DNA from: Chloroflexota bacterium
GTDB lineage: Bacteria; Chloroflexota; Anaerolineae; Anaerolineales; UBA4823
Length of the DNA: 64,000 nt
NCBI GenBank assembly: GCA_029265355.1
Contig: JAJUJL010000021.1
Span: 1 to 64,000 of the forward strand
Direction: 5' to 3'
In this document: positions 16,905-25,016 of the stretch, in pieces
Position numbering within the stretch: position 1 is the stretch's first letter
How the letters are laid out: each line of letters starts with the position of its first letter
Translations under genes and position numbers: made by a program
The notes under the pieces: model-generated
Databases searched by the model: none
The model's input: only the letters and a program-made list of their open reading frames with translations
Told to the model about the DNA's origin: nothing

Positions 16905-17389
16905 ATTCCACCGCCCCAGCGCCCGAAAGATACTCGACTCAACAGATAGTCAGTCGTATTGCCGATGAGGTTGCCTACCCGGATGATGTGCATCGCCAGG
17001 TCCATCATCTTCACCGCCTGCCCGCCATATCGCTCCAAGACAAAACTTCTCGCCTGCTCATCGGGCGCTCCGTCCATCTCGGCCCAATGCTGAGCATACA
17101 ACAGCGCCGGCACCTCATCCAATGGGCTGCCTTCGAACAACCCTTTCCCCAACGCCTCGATTTCCGCCTGCGAGATACCTTTCGTCAGCGCTTCGCGAGC
17201 ATGCACGTACGAACAATAGCGGCACCCGTTCACCCCCGTCACCACCAGCATCAAGCGTTCGCGGAAGGCAGGCGAGACGATCTTTCCCCGCATCAATGCG
17301 CGCACCTCCTTCCGCCGTGAGACAATTTTCCGCAGGTCGATTAGCAGCTCACCCAGGCTGTGATACATTCTGCGCTTGAATGGTTTCAT
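16901..17389 (-). CDS. Carboxymuconolactone decarboxylase/AhpD-like protein
   Basis: Encodes 162 residues, helical. The AhpD-type redox motif is NGCRYCSYVHAREAL, with Cys-x-x-Cys and the following His. Such proteins reduce peroxides or partner proteins, or act as gamma-carboxymuconolactone decarboxylases; the CxxC favours a redox role. Basic N-terminus (KPFKRRMYHS), no signal peptide. Stop and start are shared with the GrpB-like gene by 4 bases. Bases 17390-17480, upstream, contain nothing I can name. Confidence 0.88.
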   Translation of the reverse strand: MKPFKRRMYHSLGELLIDLRKIVSRRKEVRALMRGKIVSPAFRERLMLVVTGVNGCRYCSYVHAREALTKGISQAEIEALGKGLFEGSPLDEVPALLYAQHWAEMDGAPDEQARSFVLERYGGQAVKMMDLAMHIIRVGNLIGNTTDYLLSRVSFGRWGGGI

Positions 17390-17480
17390 CCCTACCCACT
17401 GTGGACAATATCTTCCCGCTAAGCCATCGGCGAATCCTGTCGGGTTGCACGATGATCCTGTTCGTGGATGACCTGCGAGT

Positions 17481-18587
17481 TTACCTTATCTCCTCTCTCC
17501 TCAGCGAATAACGCTCCAACGCCTCGCGATTGACCGTCACGCCCAGCCCAGGCCCTTCCGGCACATCGATCGTACTATCCGGGTTGAGAGTAAAGATTTC
17601 GTTTGTGATATCCTCATGATAGTAGCGCGCCGAGGCCGAGATATCGCCCGGCAGCGTGAAGCCTGGCAGCGAAGCCAGCGCCAGGTTGGAGGCGCGCCCC
17701 ACGCCTGTCTCGAGCATGCCGCCGCACCACACCGGAACGTTCTGCGCCTGGCACAGGTCGTGCACTGCCAGCCCTTGGCTCAAGCCGCCCATGCGCCCGG
17801 CTTTGATGTTGATGATGCGGCAGGCGCCCATCTCCAGCGCCTGGCGAGCGTGGCGCGCTGAGAGGATGCTCTCGTCCAGGCAGATGGGTGTGCGCATACG
17901 CTGCTGCACCAGGCGGTGGTCCCACAGGTCATCTTCGTTGAGCGGCTGCTCGATCAGCAGCAGATTCAGGTCATCCAACGGCTGCAGCGCGCCCACCGTT
18001 TCAATGGTGTAGGCCGAGTTGGCGTCCACCTGCAAGCGCAGATGCGGGAATTCCTTGCGCAGCGCGGCTGTTTCTGCCACATCGCGACCGGGTTTGATCT
18101 TGATCTTGATGCGCTGGTAGCCCTGCGCCAGGTAGTCTTCCACGGCGCGCAACAGAGCTGGCACGTCCTCCTGGATACCGACGGAGACACCCACTTCTAC
18201 CCGCTCGCGCACACCGCCCAGCATCTGGCGCAGCGAACGCCCTTGCGCCTTGCCCAGCAAGTCCCACAGCGCCATCTCCAGCCCGGCTTTCGCCATTGGA
18301 TGGCCGCGCACAGCGCTCAGCCGCGCCTGCAATGCTGTAGCGTCTGCAAAATCCTCCCCCAGAACAGCCGGCGCCAGGAATTCCTTCAGGATATGCCAGG
18401 CCGTGCCGGTGGTCTCGTAGGCATAGCCCGGGTCGCGGTCGGCGACGCACTCGCCCCAGCCCACCAGGCCGTCTGCAAAGGTTTCCAGCAGGACGCACTC
18501 ACGCGCCTCGGAACGTCCGAAGGATGTCTCGAATGGTGAAACCAGCGGCATGCTCAGGTGATACAGGACGATGCGCTCGATCTTCAT
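17481..18587 (-). CDS. N-succinylamino-acid racemase / o-succinylbenzoate synthase (enolase superfamily)
   Basis: Encodes 368 residues with the enolase-superfamily capping domain plus barrel. The acid-base Lys pair is Lys163 in KIKIKPG and Lys262 in NIKAGRMGG. The magnesium ligands are Asp188 (QVDANSAY), Glu213 (LIEQPL) and Asp238 (CLDES). These mark the OSBS/NSAR branch. No menaquinone gene is nearby. Instead the gene overlaps a COG3375 acyltransferase by 4 bases, the pairing described in Geobacillus kaustophilus, where NSAR racemises N-succinyl-D-amino acids in a route that turns D-amino acids into L-amino acids. I therefore favour NSAR activity, possibly with residual OSBS activity. Confidence 0.88.
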   Translation of the reverse strand: MKIERIVLYHLSMPLVSPFETSFGRSEARECVLLETFADGLVGWGECVADRDPGYAYETTGTAWHILKEFLAPAVLGEDFADATALQARLSAVRGHPMAKAGLEMALWDLLGKAQGRSLRQMLGGVRERVEVGVSVGIQEDVPALLRAVEDYLAQGYQRIKIKIKPGRDVAETAALRKEFPHLRLQVDANSAYTIETVGALQPLDDLNLLLIEQPLNEDDLWDHRLVQQRMRTPICLDESILSARHARQALEMGACRIINIKAGRMGGLSQGLAVHDLCQAQNVPVWCGGMLETGVGRASNLALASLPGFTLPGDISASARYYHEDITNEIFTLNPDSTIDVPEGPGLGVTVNREALERYSLRREEIR

Positions 18588-19480
18588 AGCGTGCTTTCTC
18601 CGTAGGTTAGAACGTAGAAACTGCGCGGGTGCGTACCCGGCAGATAGACAAAATCAGTCACCAGGTAGCCCATCTGGAAAAGTTCGGTAAACAGGCGACG
18701 GGTGTGCTTGCGCCAGGCAGCCGCCAGCTCGGTCGAGGCGGCCTTCAAGGCGTGGAAATCGGATGGAATCTCCACCAACAGGAGCGGGCGCTCGGCAGGG
18801 TCGATCTGCGCGGTGGCAAAATCGTCCCCTCCCGGGACAGGCCAGCCGCTGGCATCCTGCCGGGTTGGGTTTAGCACCTGTGCTCCGCCCGCATAATAGT
18901 GCGCCAGGTCCAGCGCAGGGCGTGCGCTGCGGCTCAAGCGGCGATTGACCCGGGCAGAGTTCACCCACCAATCCACCTGAAAACGGTCGGATGGCAACCC
19001 CAGGTTGAGCCCATCGCGCAGGGTGCCGTACTCATCTTCCAGATAGGTATTGCACACCGTTCCCAGGCGAGTGATATTCAGATGAGCGTTGCGGCTCAAG
19101 AGCGGATCGTATGTCCAGGTGATGTGATTCAGTCCCTGGTGACGCACCATCTGCCACTGCGCTCGCTTTAGAGCGAAACCGATCTGCTGGCCGCGGTACT
19201 GCGGATGCACACCCATCATGTGAGAGTGATGCTTGAGGTGCAGACCATCAGGCGTTTGCACCAACCCAGGGAAACCGAACACAAAGCCCGCCAGCTTGCC
19301 AGCCGGCTCGCCCTCTTCGGCAACGAAGGCGCCAATCACCAGCCCGCCATTGTGCACCACCGCTACCAGCATGTGCACCGGCACGATTTCGACCTCGCTT
19401 CCCGTCCACACCTGGGCCTGCAGGCGTTCGACCTCCGCCAGTTCATCAGGATGCTCCAAAATCCGGATCGAAACCTTCAC
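18584..19480 (-). CDS. COG3375 GNAT-family acyltransferase, probable D-amino-acid N-succinyltransferase
   Basis: Encodes 298 residues. The N-terminal GNAT core has VVHNGGLVIGAFVAEEG, HSHMMGVHPQYRGQQIGFAL (acyl-CoA loop) and LNHITWTYDPLLSRNAHLNI, followed by LPSDRFQVDWWVNS. These are the hallmarks of COG3375. In Geobacillus the orthologous type succinylates D-amino acids as the partner of NSAR. Here it is directly upstream of and overlaps an NSAR gene, which supports the same role. The C-terminal ~100 residues (LVEIPSDFHALKAAS) are typical of the family. The preceding gap to the epimerase-like gene is 19 bases. Confidence 0.87.
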   Translation of the reverse strand: MKVSIRILEHPDELAEVERLQAQVWTGSEVEIVPVHMLVAVVHNGGLVIGAFVAEEGEPAGKLAGFVFGFPGLVQTPDGLHLKHHSHMMGVHPQYRGQQIGFALKRAQWQMVRHQGLNHITWTYDPLLSRNAHLNITRLGTVCNTYLEDEYGTLRDGLNLGLPSDRFQVDWWVNSARVNRRLSRSARPALDLAHYYAGGAQVLNPTRQDASGWPVPGGDDFATAQIDPAERPLLLVEIPSDFHALKAASTELAAAWRKHTRRLFTELFQMGYLVTDFVYLPGTHPRSFYVLTYGESTL

Positions 19481-19499
19481 CAGCCTCTCCTTCTACGAA

Positions 19500-20444
19500 T
19501 TACACCCGCCTGCGACGCTGAAACAGCGAAACTAGCAACTCGCGCTGCCAGTTTACACCTCGCAGGTAATCCAGTTGGTGCGACATGCGCCGCGGCAGCA
19601 GGTTGAAATACCTGGGCAGCGTATCCAGCGAACAGGTGCGGTTGGCTGCCAGGTAATCCAACCAGAAAATCGAAACGGGCAAGGATGGGAACATGGCTTC
19701 CAGTAGAATGGTGATGACGCGCAGGTAAGGCGGCGCCACCCCTACCAGGCGGCGCTGTACGCCCATCTCCCGTAAAATCATCTCGATCACCTGTCGGAAA
19801 GTGAGGTATTCCGGTCCCCCCAGCTCGTACATCTGGTTGCGCGTCGACTGGTCTTCCAGCGCCCAGGTCAGGCAGGTTGCCAGGTCTCGCACCCAGATAG
19901 GCTGCACCAGCGTGCGCCCTTCGCCTGGCATAAAAAAGATGAAAGGCAGTGCTGCCAGGAGGCGCGCCAGGCCGGTGGTGAAGCCATCCTGCGGGCCATA
20001 CACCACTGCAGAGCGCATAATGGTGAAATCGATCCCGCTCCGGCGCACGAACTCCTCCGCAATACCCTTGGCTTTTAACACCGGGAAAGCTGAAGCACGG
20101 TCGGCGCCCAGGTGGCTCAACATGAAAAAGCGGTCGACCCTGGCGTCTATCGCCGCTTGCAGCACCGCCCGCGTGCCTTGAATATCCACTTTCACCAGGT
20201 CGGCGTAGGCGCCGCGCCACTCCACACCTGCCAGGTGATAGATCGTATCTACCCCAACCATCGCTGCCCGCAGGCCACGCGCATCGCTAAGACTGCTGAC
20301 CGCCACCTCAACCGCCTTGCCGCGCGGCAGGTTCGGAGATTTAGGCGAGGGGCGAATCAAGAGGCGCACCGGGTATCCCATTTCCACCAGGCTGCTGACA
20401 AGCTCTCTGCCGATGAAACCGGTAGCTCCTGTTACCAGGATCAT
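19500..20444 (-). CDS. NAD(P)-dependent epimerase/NmrA-like protein
   Basis: Encodes 314 residues. It is an extended SDR with the nucleotide-binding motif VTGATGFIGREL, then YHLAGVEW and NDUFA9/NmrA-like features (LSHLGADRASAFPVLKAKG, PIWVRDLA, YELGGPEYLTF). The usual Tyr-x3-Lys is altered: Lys in the LKAKG segment remains but the Tyr is replaced (SAFPVLK). Such atypical SDRs often bind NAD(P) structurally, as in complex I NDUFA9 or sensor proteins, rather than catalysing. The C-terminus is basic (LFQRRRRV). It starts one base after the stop of the Nudix gene. Confidence 0.85.
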   Translation of the reverse strand: MILVTGATGFIGRELVSSLVEMGYPVRLLIRPSPKSPNLPRGKAVEVAVSSLSDARGLRAAMVGVDTIYHLAGVEWRGAYADLVKVDIQGTRAVLQAAIDARVDRFFMLSHLGADRASAFPVLKAKGIAEEFVRRSGIDFTIMRSAVVYGPQDGFTTGLARLLAALPFIFFMPGEGRTLVQPIWVRDLATCLTWALEDQSTRNQMYELGGPEYLTFRQVIEMILREMGVQRRLVGVAPPYLRVITILLEAMFPSLPVSIFWLDYLAANRTCSLDTLPRYFNLLPRRMSHQLDYLRGVNWQRELLVSLFQRRRRV

Positions 20445-20445
20445 A

Positions 20446-20949
20446 TCAACCCAGTTCTAATCCCATCTGGCGATAAGCCTGCCGCAGCTCTGGAGGCGCC
20501 AGCCTGCGCAGCATCTCCGCGCGCCTCAGCACACCTTCAATCCAGGCAGTGCTGGCATCTCCTGCATTCAATAAGGTCTGCGCTTCCACTGCGTTCACCC
20601 AGCGATAGGCGTCATGCTCCTGGCTGATCTGGATTTGATCCACGCTGCTCGCCAGGCGACATAAACACACCACACCGATCAGTTCGTTATCGGCACCTGG
20701 CGCGCCGCGATAGAAATGCGTGGTGCCAATGACCAGTTCCACCTCGACCCGCGCTCCCAATTCCTCATCCACCTCGCGGTGCAACGCAGCCTCGAAGCCC
20801 TCCCCCTGGTCTACCCTGCCGGTGACACATTCCCACACACCGCCGCCAAAATCCTTCTCCGCTGAACGGCGCAGCAGCAAATAACGCTCATCTTCGGGTC
20901 GGTAGATCAGGGCAGCAACACCGCCCAGGAAACGGCCGATCGTCGTCAT
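20446..20949 (-). CDS. Nudix hydrolase
   Basis: Encodes 167 residues. The Nudix box is complete: G-x5-E-x7-REVDEELG in GRVDQGEGF with REVDEELGA. These enzymes split nucleoside-diphosphate-linked compounds. The substrate is not evident; WECVTGRVDQGE resembles the dATP/dihydroneopterin or generic house-cleaning groups. It lies between the receiver-phosphatase gene upstream and the SDR gene downstream. Bases 20950-21087 are without a recognisable feature. Confidence 0.92.
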   Translation of the reverse strand: MTTIGRFLGGVAALIYRPEDERYLLLRRSAEKDFGGGVWECVTGRVDQGEGFEAALHREVDEELGARVEVELVIGTTHFYRGAPGADNELIGVVCLCRLASSVDQIQISQEHDAYRWVNAVEAQTLLNAGDASTAWIEGVLRRAEMLRRLAPPELRQAYRQMGLELG

Positions 20950-21087
20950 CAGACCTCACAGGAAAGTTCAATCTTTGGGCGCCAGGCTAAGCACGCACAT
21001 AGTTGACCAGGGTTTTCCAAAAATGCTCGCTGCACGACAAACAGGCTGCTGCAACATTCACCCAGCCTCGCCACACTCCTGCCGTGG

Positions 21088-22704
21088 CTATTTCTTACGG
21101 CAAACCACCATCACGGCGATATCATCCCCTGTGGCCTGGCTGCCAGTAAAGCGGTTGACAGCTTCGAAGACCGAGTCTTGCAATTCCTGAGCAGAGCTAG
21201 AGCGCCGCGGCAGCACCACATCGAACAGGTTATCTTCGCCGAAATCCTCGCCATCTGGGTTCTGCGCCTCGGTGACGCCGTCGGTGTACAGCAGCAGCAC
21301 ATCGCCAGGTGAAAATTTTACAACTTTTTGCTGCCAGGTTGCTTTTTCAACCATGCCCAGCGCCATACCGGTTGCTCGCAACTGGTCTACTGGTTTTCCC
21401 TTGGCGGAGCTGACCATCAACGGCGGTGGATGACCGGCATTGACATAGCGCAACCTGCCGGTATGCGGCTCGAGCACGCCGAAGAAAGCCGTCACAAACA
21501 TGCTGCCGTGTGTATCGGATAGGATACGGTCGTTGACAATGCTCACAGCAAATCCTGGCAAGGTGGGATACTGCAACGCATACGTGCGGATCAAAGTGCT
21601 GCTCAGCGCCATAAACATCGCCGCGCCCATGCCCTTATCAGTAACGTCTGCAATCACAATCCCCAGGTTGCCATTGGGCAGTGGGATGAAATCGTAAAAA
21701 TCTCCCGAGGTTTCCCGCGCCGGCTGTAAACGAGCGGCGAAATCCCAGCCTGCCAATCTCGGAGACTCTTTGGGCAGGATGCTGGCTTGAATGCGCGCTG
21801 CTTCAGAAAGCTCGTATGCCAGGTTGGCAGGCCATAAAGGGCGCGCCCGTCCTTGCGCGGCGCTGACTGACTGCGCCAGCATAGCTGCCAGCGCCTCGAT
21901 GGTGCGCGTAATGCTCGGGTCATCCAGCACCGGCTGTCTGCTGACCAGACCCAGGCCGCCCAGCGGTTTGGCGTTCTCGTGCTGGCGGATGGAAGCCAGC
22001 GTCAGCGAACAGCCGTCCGGCTGGCGGCCTGTCCATGGGTAGGCATCCCCGGGCAGGTAAACCTGGGTGTGTGGATTATTGCGCAGCCATTTCCAGGCTG
22101 ACTCCGAGATGGCGCAACCAGGTTCATCGATGGCGCTCACCTCCAGGTCTTGCGCCGGGTAAATGCGCACGCGCATCTGGCAGTTTGGAAACAGATCAGG
22201 CAAGTGCTGGCGCAGCAATGTGGTCAATTCAGCGGCATCCTGCCAGGGATTGCGCAGCTCATACTCCAAGATTTTCAGGCGCTCGGCGCGGTTCAATTCC
22301 CTGGCGGCATGGCTGGCATCCATGCGCTGGCCTGCCTTCGCCAGGCGAATGGCTTTGACCAGCTCATCGGGGGTGATATTTTTTGACAGGAAGCCCGCCG
22401 CGCCTACCTCCATGGCTTGCTGCAGCAGGCTGTGATCGTGAAAATTTCCCAGCACTAAAACCTTGATCTGTGGCCAACGCTGGCTGATCAGGCGAGTCGC
22501 GGCAACGCCATCCATGCGCGGCATCTCCAAATCCATCAGCACCACGTCTGGCATCACCAAACCACACAACTGCACGGCATCCTCGCCGTCAGAGGCCTCA
22601 CCAATCAGGTGCATATCCGGCACGCTGCGCAGAAAGGCTGCCCAGCCGCTGCGGATTACAGGCAAGTCATCGACCACCACGACACGCACTGCGGCGGCGC
22701 TCAT
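21088..22704 (-). CDS. Response regulator with SpoIIE-type PP2C phosphatase output
   Basis: Encodes 538 residues. Residues 1-125 are a receiver domain (VVVVDDLPVIRSG, phospho-acceptor in VLMDLEMPRMDG, Lys in GFLSKNITPDEL). Residues about 150-310 look like a degenerate GAF-like sensor region. Residues about 315-538 are a PP2C/SpoIIE phosphatase with ETSGDFYDF, VIADVTDKGMGAAMF, YVNAGHPPPL and LLLYTDGVTEA, keeping the metal Asp residues. RsbU/RsbP-type proteins of this build dephosphorylate anti-sigma-factor antagonists. No STAS or anti-sigma gene is adjacent. ATG 22704 follows GAGGGAG by 6 bases. A longer open frame to 22923 would run across tRNA-Gln and is rejected. Confidence 0.92.
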   Translation of the reverse strand: MSAAAVRVVVVDDLPVIRSGWAAFLRSVPDMHLIGEASDGEDAVQLCGLVMPDVVLMDLEMPRMDGVAATRLISQRWPQIKVLVLGNFHDHSLLQQAMEVGAAGFLSKNITPDELVKAIRLAKAGQRMDASHAARELNRAERLKILEYELRNPWQDAAELTTLLRQHLPDLFPNCQMRVRIYPAQDLEVSAIDEPGCAISESAWKWLRNNPHTQVYLPGDAYPWTGRQPDGCSLTLASIRQHENAKPLGGLGLVSRQPVLDDPSITRTIEALAAMLAQSVSAAQGRARPLWPANLAYELSEAARIQASILPKESPRLAGWDFAARLQPARETSGDFYDFIPLPNGNLGIVIADVTDKGMGAAMFMALSSTLIRTYALQYPTLPGFAVSIVNDRILSDTHGSMFVTAFFGVLEPHTGRLRYVNAGHPPPLMVSSAKGKPVDQLRATGMALGMVEKATWQQKVVKFSPGDVLLLYTDGVTEAQNPDGEDFGEDNLFDVVLPRRSSSAQELQDSVFEAVNRFTGSQATGDDIAVMVVCRKK

Positions 22705-22743
22705 CCACTCTCCCTCAAAGCAAAACCAGAGAACATCTCTGTG

Positions 22744-22752
22744 ATTATGACA
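22744..22752 (-). promoter_or_regulatory. Candidate extended -10 promoter of the receiver-phosphatase gene
   Basis: Minus-strand TG-T-CATAAT (22752-22744) lies about 40 bases upstream of the ATG at 22704. CATAAT is one mismatch from consensus. No convincing -35 seen. Confidence 0.4.
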
Positions 22753-22813
22753 CATTTTCAGAGAATTGGGGAAGTATACAACCGGTTCTGTGGTCTGCAC
22801 GCTTCCCAAAATG

Positions 22814-22843
22814 AAAACTGCTCCGGATTGTTTACCAGAGCAG
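22814..22843 (-). terminator. Terminator after tRNA-Gln
   Basis: On the minus strand CTGCTCTGG and CCGGAGCAG pair over 9 bases with one G-U, loop of 8, followed by TTTT and later a second TTTT. It lies 6 bases after the tRNA, which isolates the tRNA from the receiver-phosphatase gene. Confidence 0.65.
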
Positions 22844-22848
22844 TCAGG

Positions 22849-22919
22849 CTGGGGGCAAAGGATTCGAACCTCTACATACGGATCCAGAGTCCGCTGTCCT
22901 ACCGTTAGACGAGCCCCCA
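22849..22919 (-). tRNA. tRNA-Gln (anticodon CTG)
   Basis: The reverse complement gives a 71-base cloverleaf: acceptor TGGGGGC with GCCCCCA and discriminator G, D-arm GTC-TAACGGTAG-GAC, T-loop TTCGAAT. The anticodon loop CTCTGGA gives CTG, reading CAG (Gln). The U1-A72 weak first pair is the normal identity mark of bacterial tRNA-Gln. It is divergent from glnS, about 210 bases away. Confidence 0.94.
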
Positions 22920-23088
22920 ACATCCAGCGGGCAGTATTTTACCACGGATAAATCTTGTCGTCAAATCAAGCTGCCAGCCGTAAATGAATACACCTACCAC
23001 CCCGTCGAGCATCGCTCTTTGCCATCAGAAACCTGCCGAGATCGCATTGACCTGGCTAAAATGGCGAGATAAAGGTGGCTGCCTGATT

Positions 23089-23097
23089 TGTTATAAT
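23089..23097 (+). promoter_or_regulatory. Extended -10 promoter of glnS
   Basis: TG-T-TATAAT is found 32 bases before the glnS ATG. A TTGACC at 23047-23052 is 39 bases away and cannot be its -35. The leader would be about 24 bases, with GAGGAAA as ribosome binding site. Confidence 0.6.
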
Positions 23098-23128
23098 AAG
23101 CGCTAATTCATTCCTCGAGGAAAATACC

Positions 23129-24862
23129 ATGCAAGATTCATCCAGCATTACCGGCAGCTCAGGAGCTGAAAGCGAGCGCCCTTCCGATATTTATCCTGCG
23201 ACCGATTTCATCCGAGAAATCATCAAAGAAGACATCCGCACCGGCAGATTCGGTGGGCGTGTGCATACCCGCTTCCCGCCTGAGCCCAATGGCTACCTTC
23301 ACATCGGACACGCCAAATCGATCGTCCTCAATTACGGCATTGCCCAGGAGTTCGGCGGCAAGTTCAACCTGCGCTTCGATGATACGAACCCATCGAAAGA
23401 GGAGGTTGAATACGTCGAGTCGATCATCGCGGACGTGCGCTGGTTGGGCGCCGACTGGGAAGATCGCCTGTTCTTTGCCTCGGACTATTTCGAGCAGCTC
23501 TATGAATGGGCGGTAAAGCTGATCAAGAAAGGCAAGGCTTATGTCGATGATCTGAGCGCCGATGAGATCCGCGCTTACCGTGGCACGCTCACCGAACCTG
23601 GCAAAGAAAGCCCCTACCGCAATCGCAGCATCGAGGAGAACCTCGACCTGTTCGAACGGATGCGCCGGGGTGAATTTCCAGATGGGTCGCGCGTGCTCCG
23701 CGCCAAGATTGACATGGCTTCCGGCAACATGAACCTGCGCGATCCGATCCTCTACCGCATCGTGCACGAATCTCACCACCGCACCGGCGATAAATGGTGC
23801 ATTTACCCCATGTACGATTTCGCCCACGGTCAATGCGATTCGATCGAAGGCATCACTCATTCCATTTGCACACTGGAATTTGAAGATCACCGTCCACTTT
23901 ACGATTGGTTCCTGGACGAGTTGGAGATTTACCATCCGCGGCAGATCGAATTTGCCCGCCTGAACTTGAGCTACACGTTGCTCAGCAAACGCAAACTGCT
24001 GCGCCTGGTACAGGAAAAATATGTCGATGGTTGGGATGACCCGCGCATGCCCACCATCTCCGGTATCCGCCGGCGCGGTTATACGCCCGAGGCGCTGTGG
24101 GATTTTGCGCGCCGCATCGGCGTGGCCAAGAACGATAGCATTGTGGATATTGCTTTGCTGGAGTATTGCATCCGCCAGGATCTCAACCAGCGCGCCCCGC
24201 GCCGCATGGCGGTGCTGCGCCCACTCAAGCTGGTCATCGACAACTACCCTGAAGACCAGGTTGAATATATGCAGGCGATCAACAATCCAGAAGATGCGTC
24301 CGCCGGAACGCGCCAGGTGCCTTTCTCCAAGGTGCTGTATATCGAGCAGGACGATTTCCGAGAGGTTCCCCCACCCAAATATTTCCGCCTGTCTCCAGGG
24401 CGCGAAGTGCGCCTGCGATACGCTTATTTCGTGCGCTGCACCAGCGTGGTCAAGGATCCCAACACCGGCGAAGTGCTCGAAGTGCATTGCACCTACGATC
24501 CAGCAACGCGCGGCGGCGATGCTCCCGATGGGCGCAAGGTGAAAGCCACCCTGCACTGGGTATCCGCCGCTCACGCCGTGCCAGCCGAGGTGCGACTGTA
24601 CGACCGTCTTTTCATCAAAGAAGATCCCAACCAGGCTCCCGAAGGGCAAGACTTCCTGGCGAACTTAAATCCCAACTCATTGGAGATCCTGCAAGGATGT
24701 CAACTCGAGCCCAGCCTGGCGCAGGCCCAGCCTGGAGAAACCTTCCAATTCGAGCGCATGGGATATTTCTGCGTTGACAAATACTCCCAAGCCGGTGCGC
24801 CGGTTTTTAACCGCACCGTGACGCTCAAGGACACCTGGGCGAAGATCGAGCAAAAGCTGTAA
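23129..24862 (+). CDS. glnS: Glutaminyl-tRNA synthetase
   Basis: Encodes 577 residues, usual for GlnRS. It charges tRNA-Gln with glutamine. The class I motif HIGH occurs as [15 protein letters not shown], and the second signature as TLLSKRKL (KMSKS-like). LRFDDTNP and [10 protein letters not shown] are GlnRS-specific relative to GluRS, and the C-terminal anticodon-binding barrels end in [14 protein letters not shown]. The N-terminal ~25 residues are extra and polar. The ATG at 23129 follows GAGGAAAATACC. Presence of GlnRS means that glutaminylation need not go through GatCAB amidation. Converges with gltX at a shared terminator. Confidence 0.97.
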   Translation: MQDSSSITGSSGAESERPSDIYPATDFIREIIKEDIRTGRFGGRVHTRFPPEPNGYLHIGHAKSIVLNYGIAQEFGGKFNLRFDDTNPSKEEVEYVESIIADVRWLGADWEDRLFFASDYFEQLYEWAVKLIKKGKAYVDDLSADEIRAYRGTLTEPGKESPYRNRSIEENLDLFERMRRGEFPDGSRVLRAKIDMASGNMNLRDPILYRIVHESHHRTGDKWCIYPMYDFAHGQCDSIEGITHSICTLEFEDHRPLYDWFLDELEIYHPRQIEFARLNLSYTLLSKRKLLRLVQEKYVDGWDDPRMPTISGIRRRGYTPEALWDFARRIGVAKNDSIVDIALLEYCIRQDLNQRAPRRMAVLRPLKLVIDNYPEDQVEYMQAINNPEDASAGTRQVPFSKVLYIEQDDFREVPPPKYFRLSPGREVRLRYAYFVRCTSVVKDPNTGEVLEVHCTYDPATRGGDAPDGRKVKATLHWVSAAHAVPAEVRLYDRLFIKEDPNQAPEGQDFLANLNPNSLEILQGCQLEPSLAQAQPGETFQFERMGYFCVDKYSQAGAPVFNRTVTLKDTWAKIEQKL

Positions 24863-24964
24863 GGCGCACTGTTCATTCGTCGCGCTTGTGCATTGCAAAT
24901 GAGCTGACACGAAATCTGCGAGACAATCTCGCACCCAGTTTTCGCAGTTCACCCGGATGCCTTT

Positions 24965-25007
24965 AAAAAGTCTGGCGGAGGCCTATCGTCTCCGCCAGAT
25001 CTATTTT
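24965..25007. terminator. Bidirectional terminator between glnS and gltX
   Basis: TCTGGCGGAG (24971-24980) and CTCCGCCAGA (24990-24999) pair over 10 bases around a 9-base loop. On the plus strand it is followed by TCTATTTT; on the minus strand by CTTTTTAAAG. It can therefore end both convergent transcripts. Confidence 0.85.
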
Positions 25008-25016
25008 CTCAAGGGT

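Noticed and set aside
22705-22923. N-terminal extension of the receiver-phosphatase frame to 22923
   Set aside because: It would run through tRNA-Gln and its terminator, and ATG 22704 has a good Shine-Dalgarno sequence and the normal receiver N-terminus.
23047-23052. TTGACC as -35 for glnS
   Set aside because: It is 39 bases from the -10, too far for a sigma-70-type promoter.
23159-24649. 496-codon open frame antisense to glnS
   Set aside because: It is a mirror of the glnS codon pattern; glnS is a complete, conserved enzyme and the antisense product matches no family.
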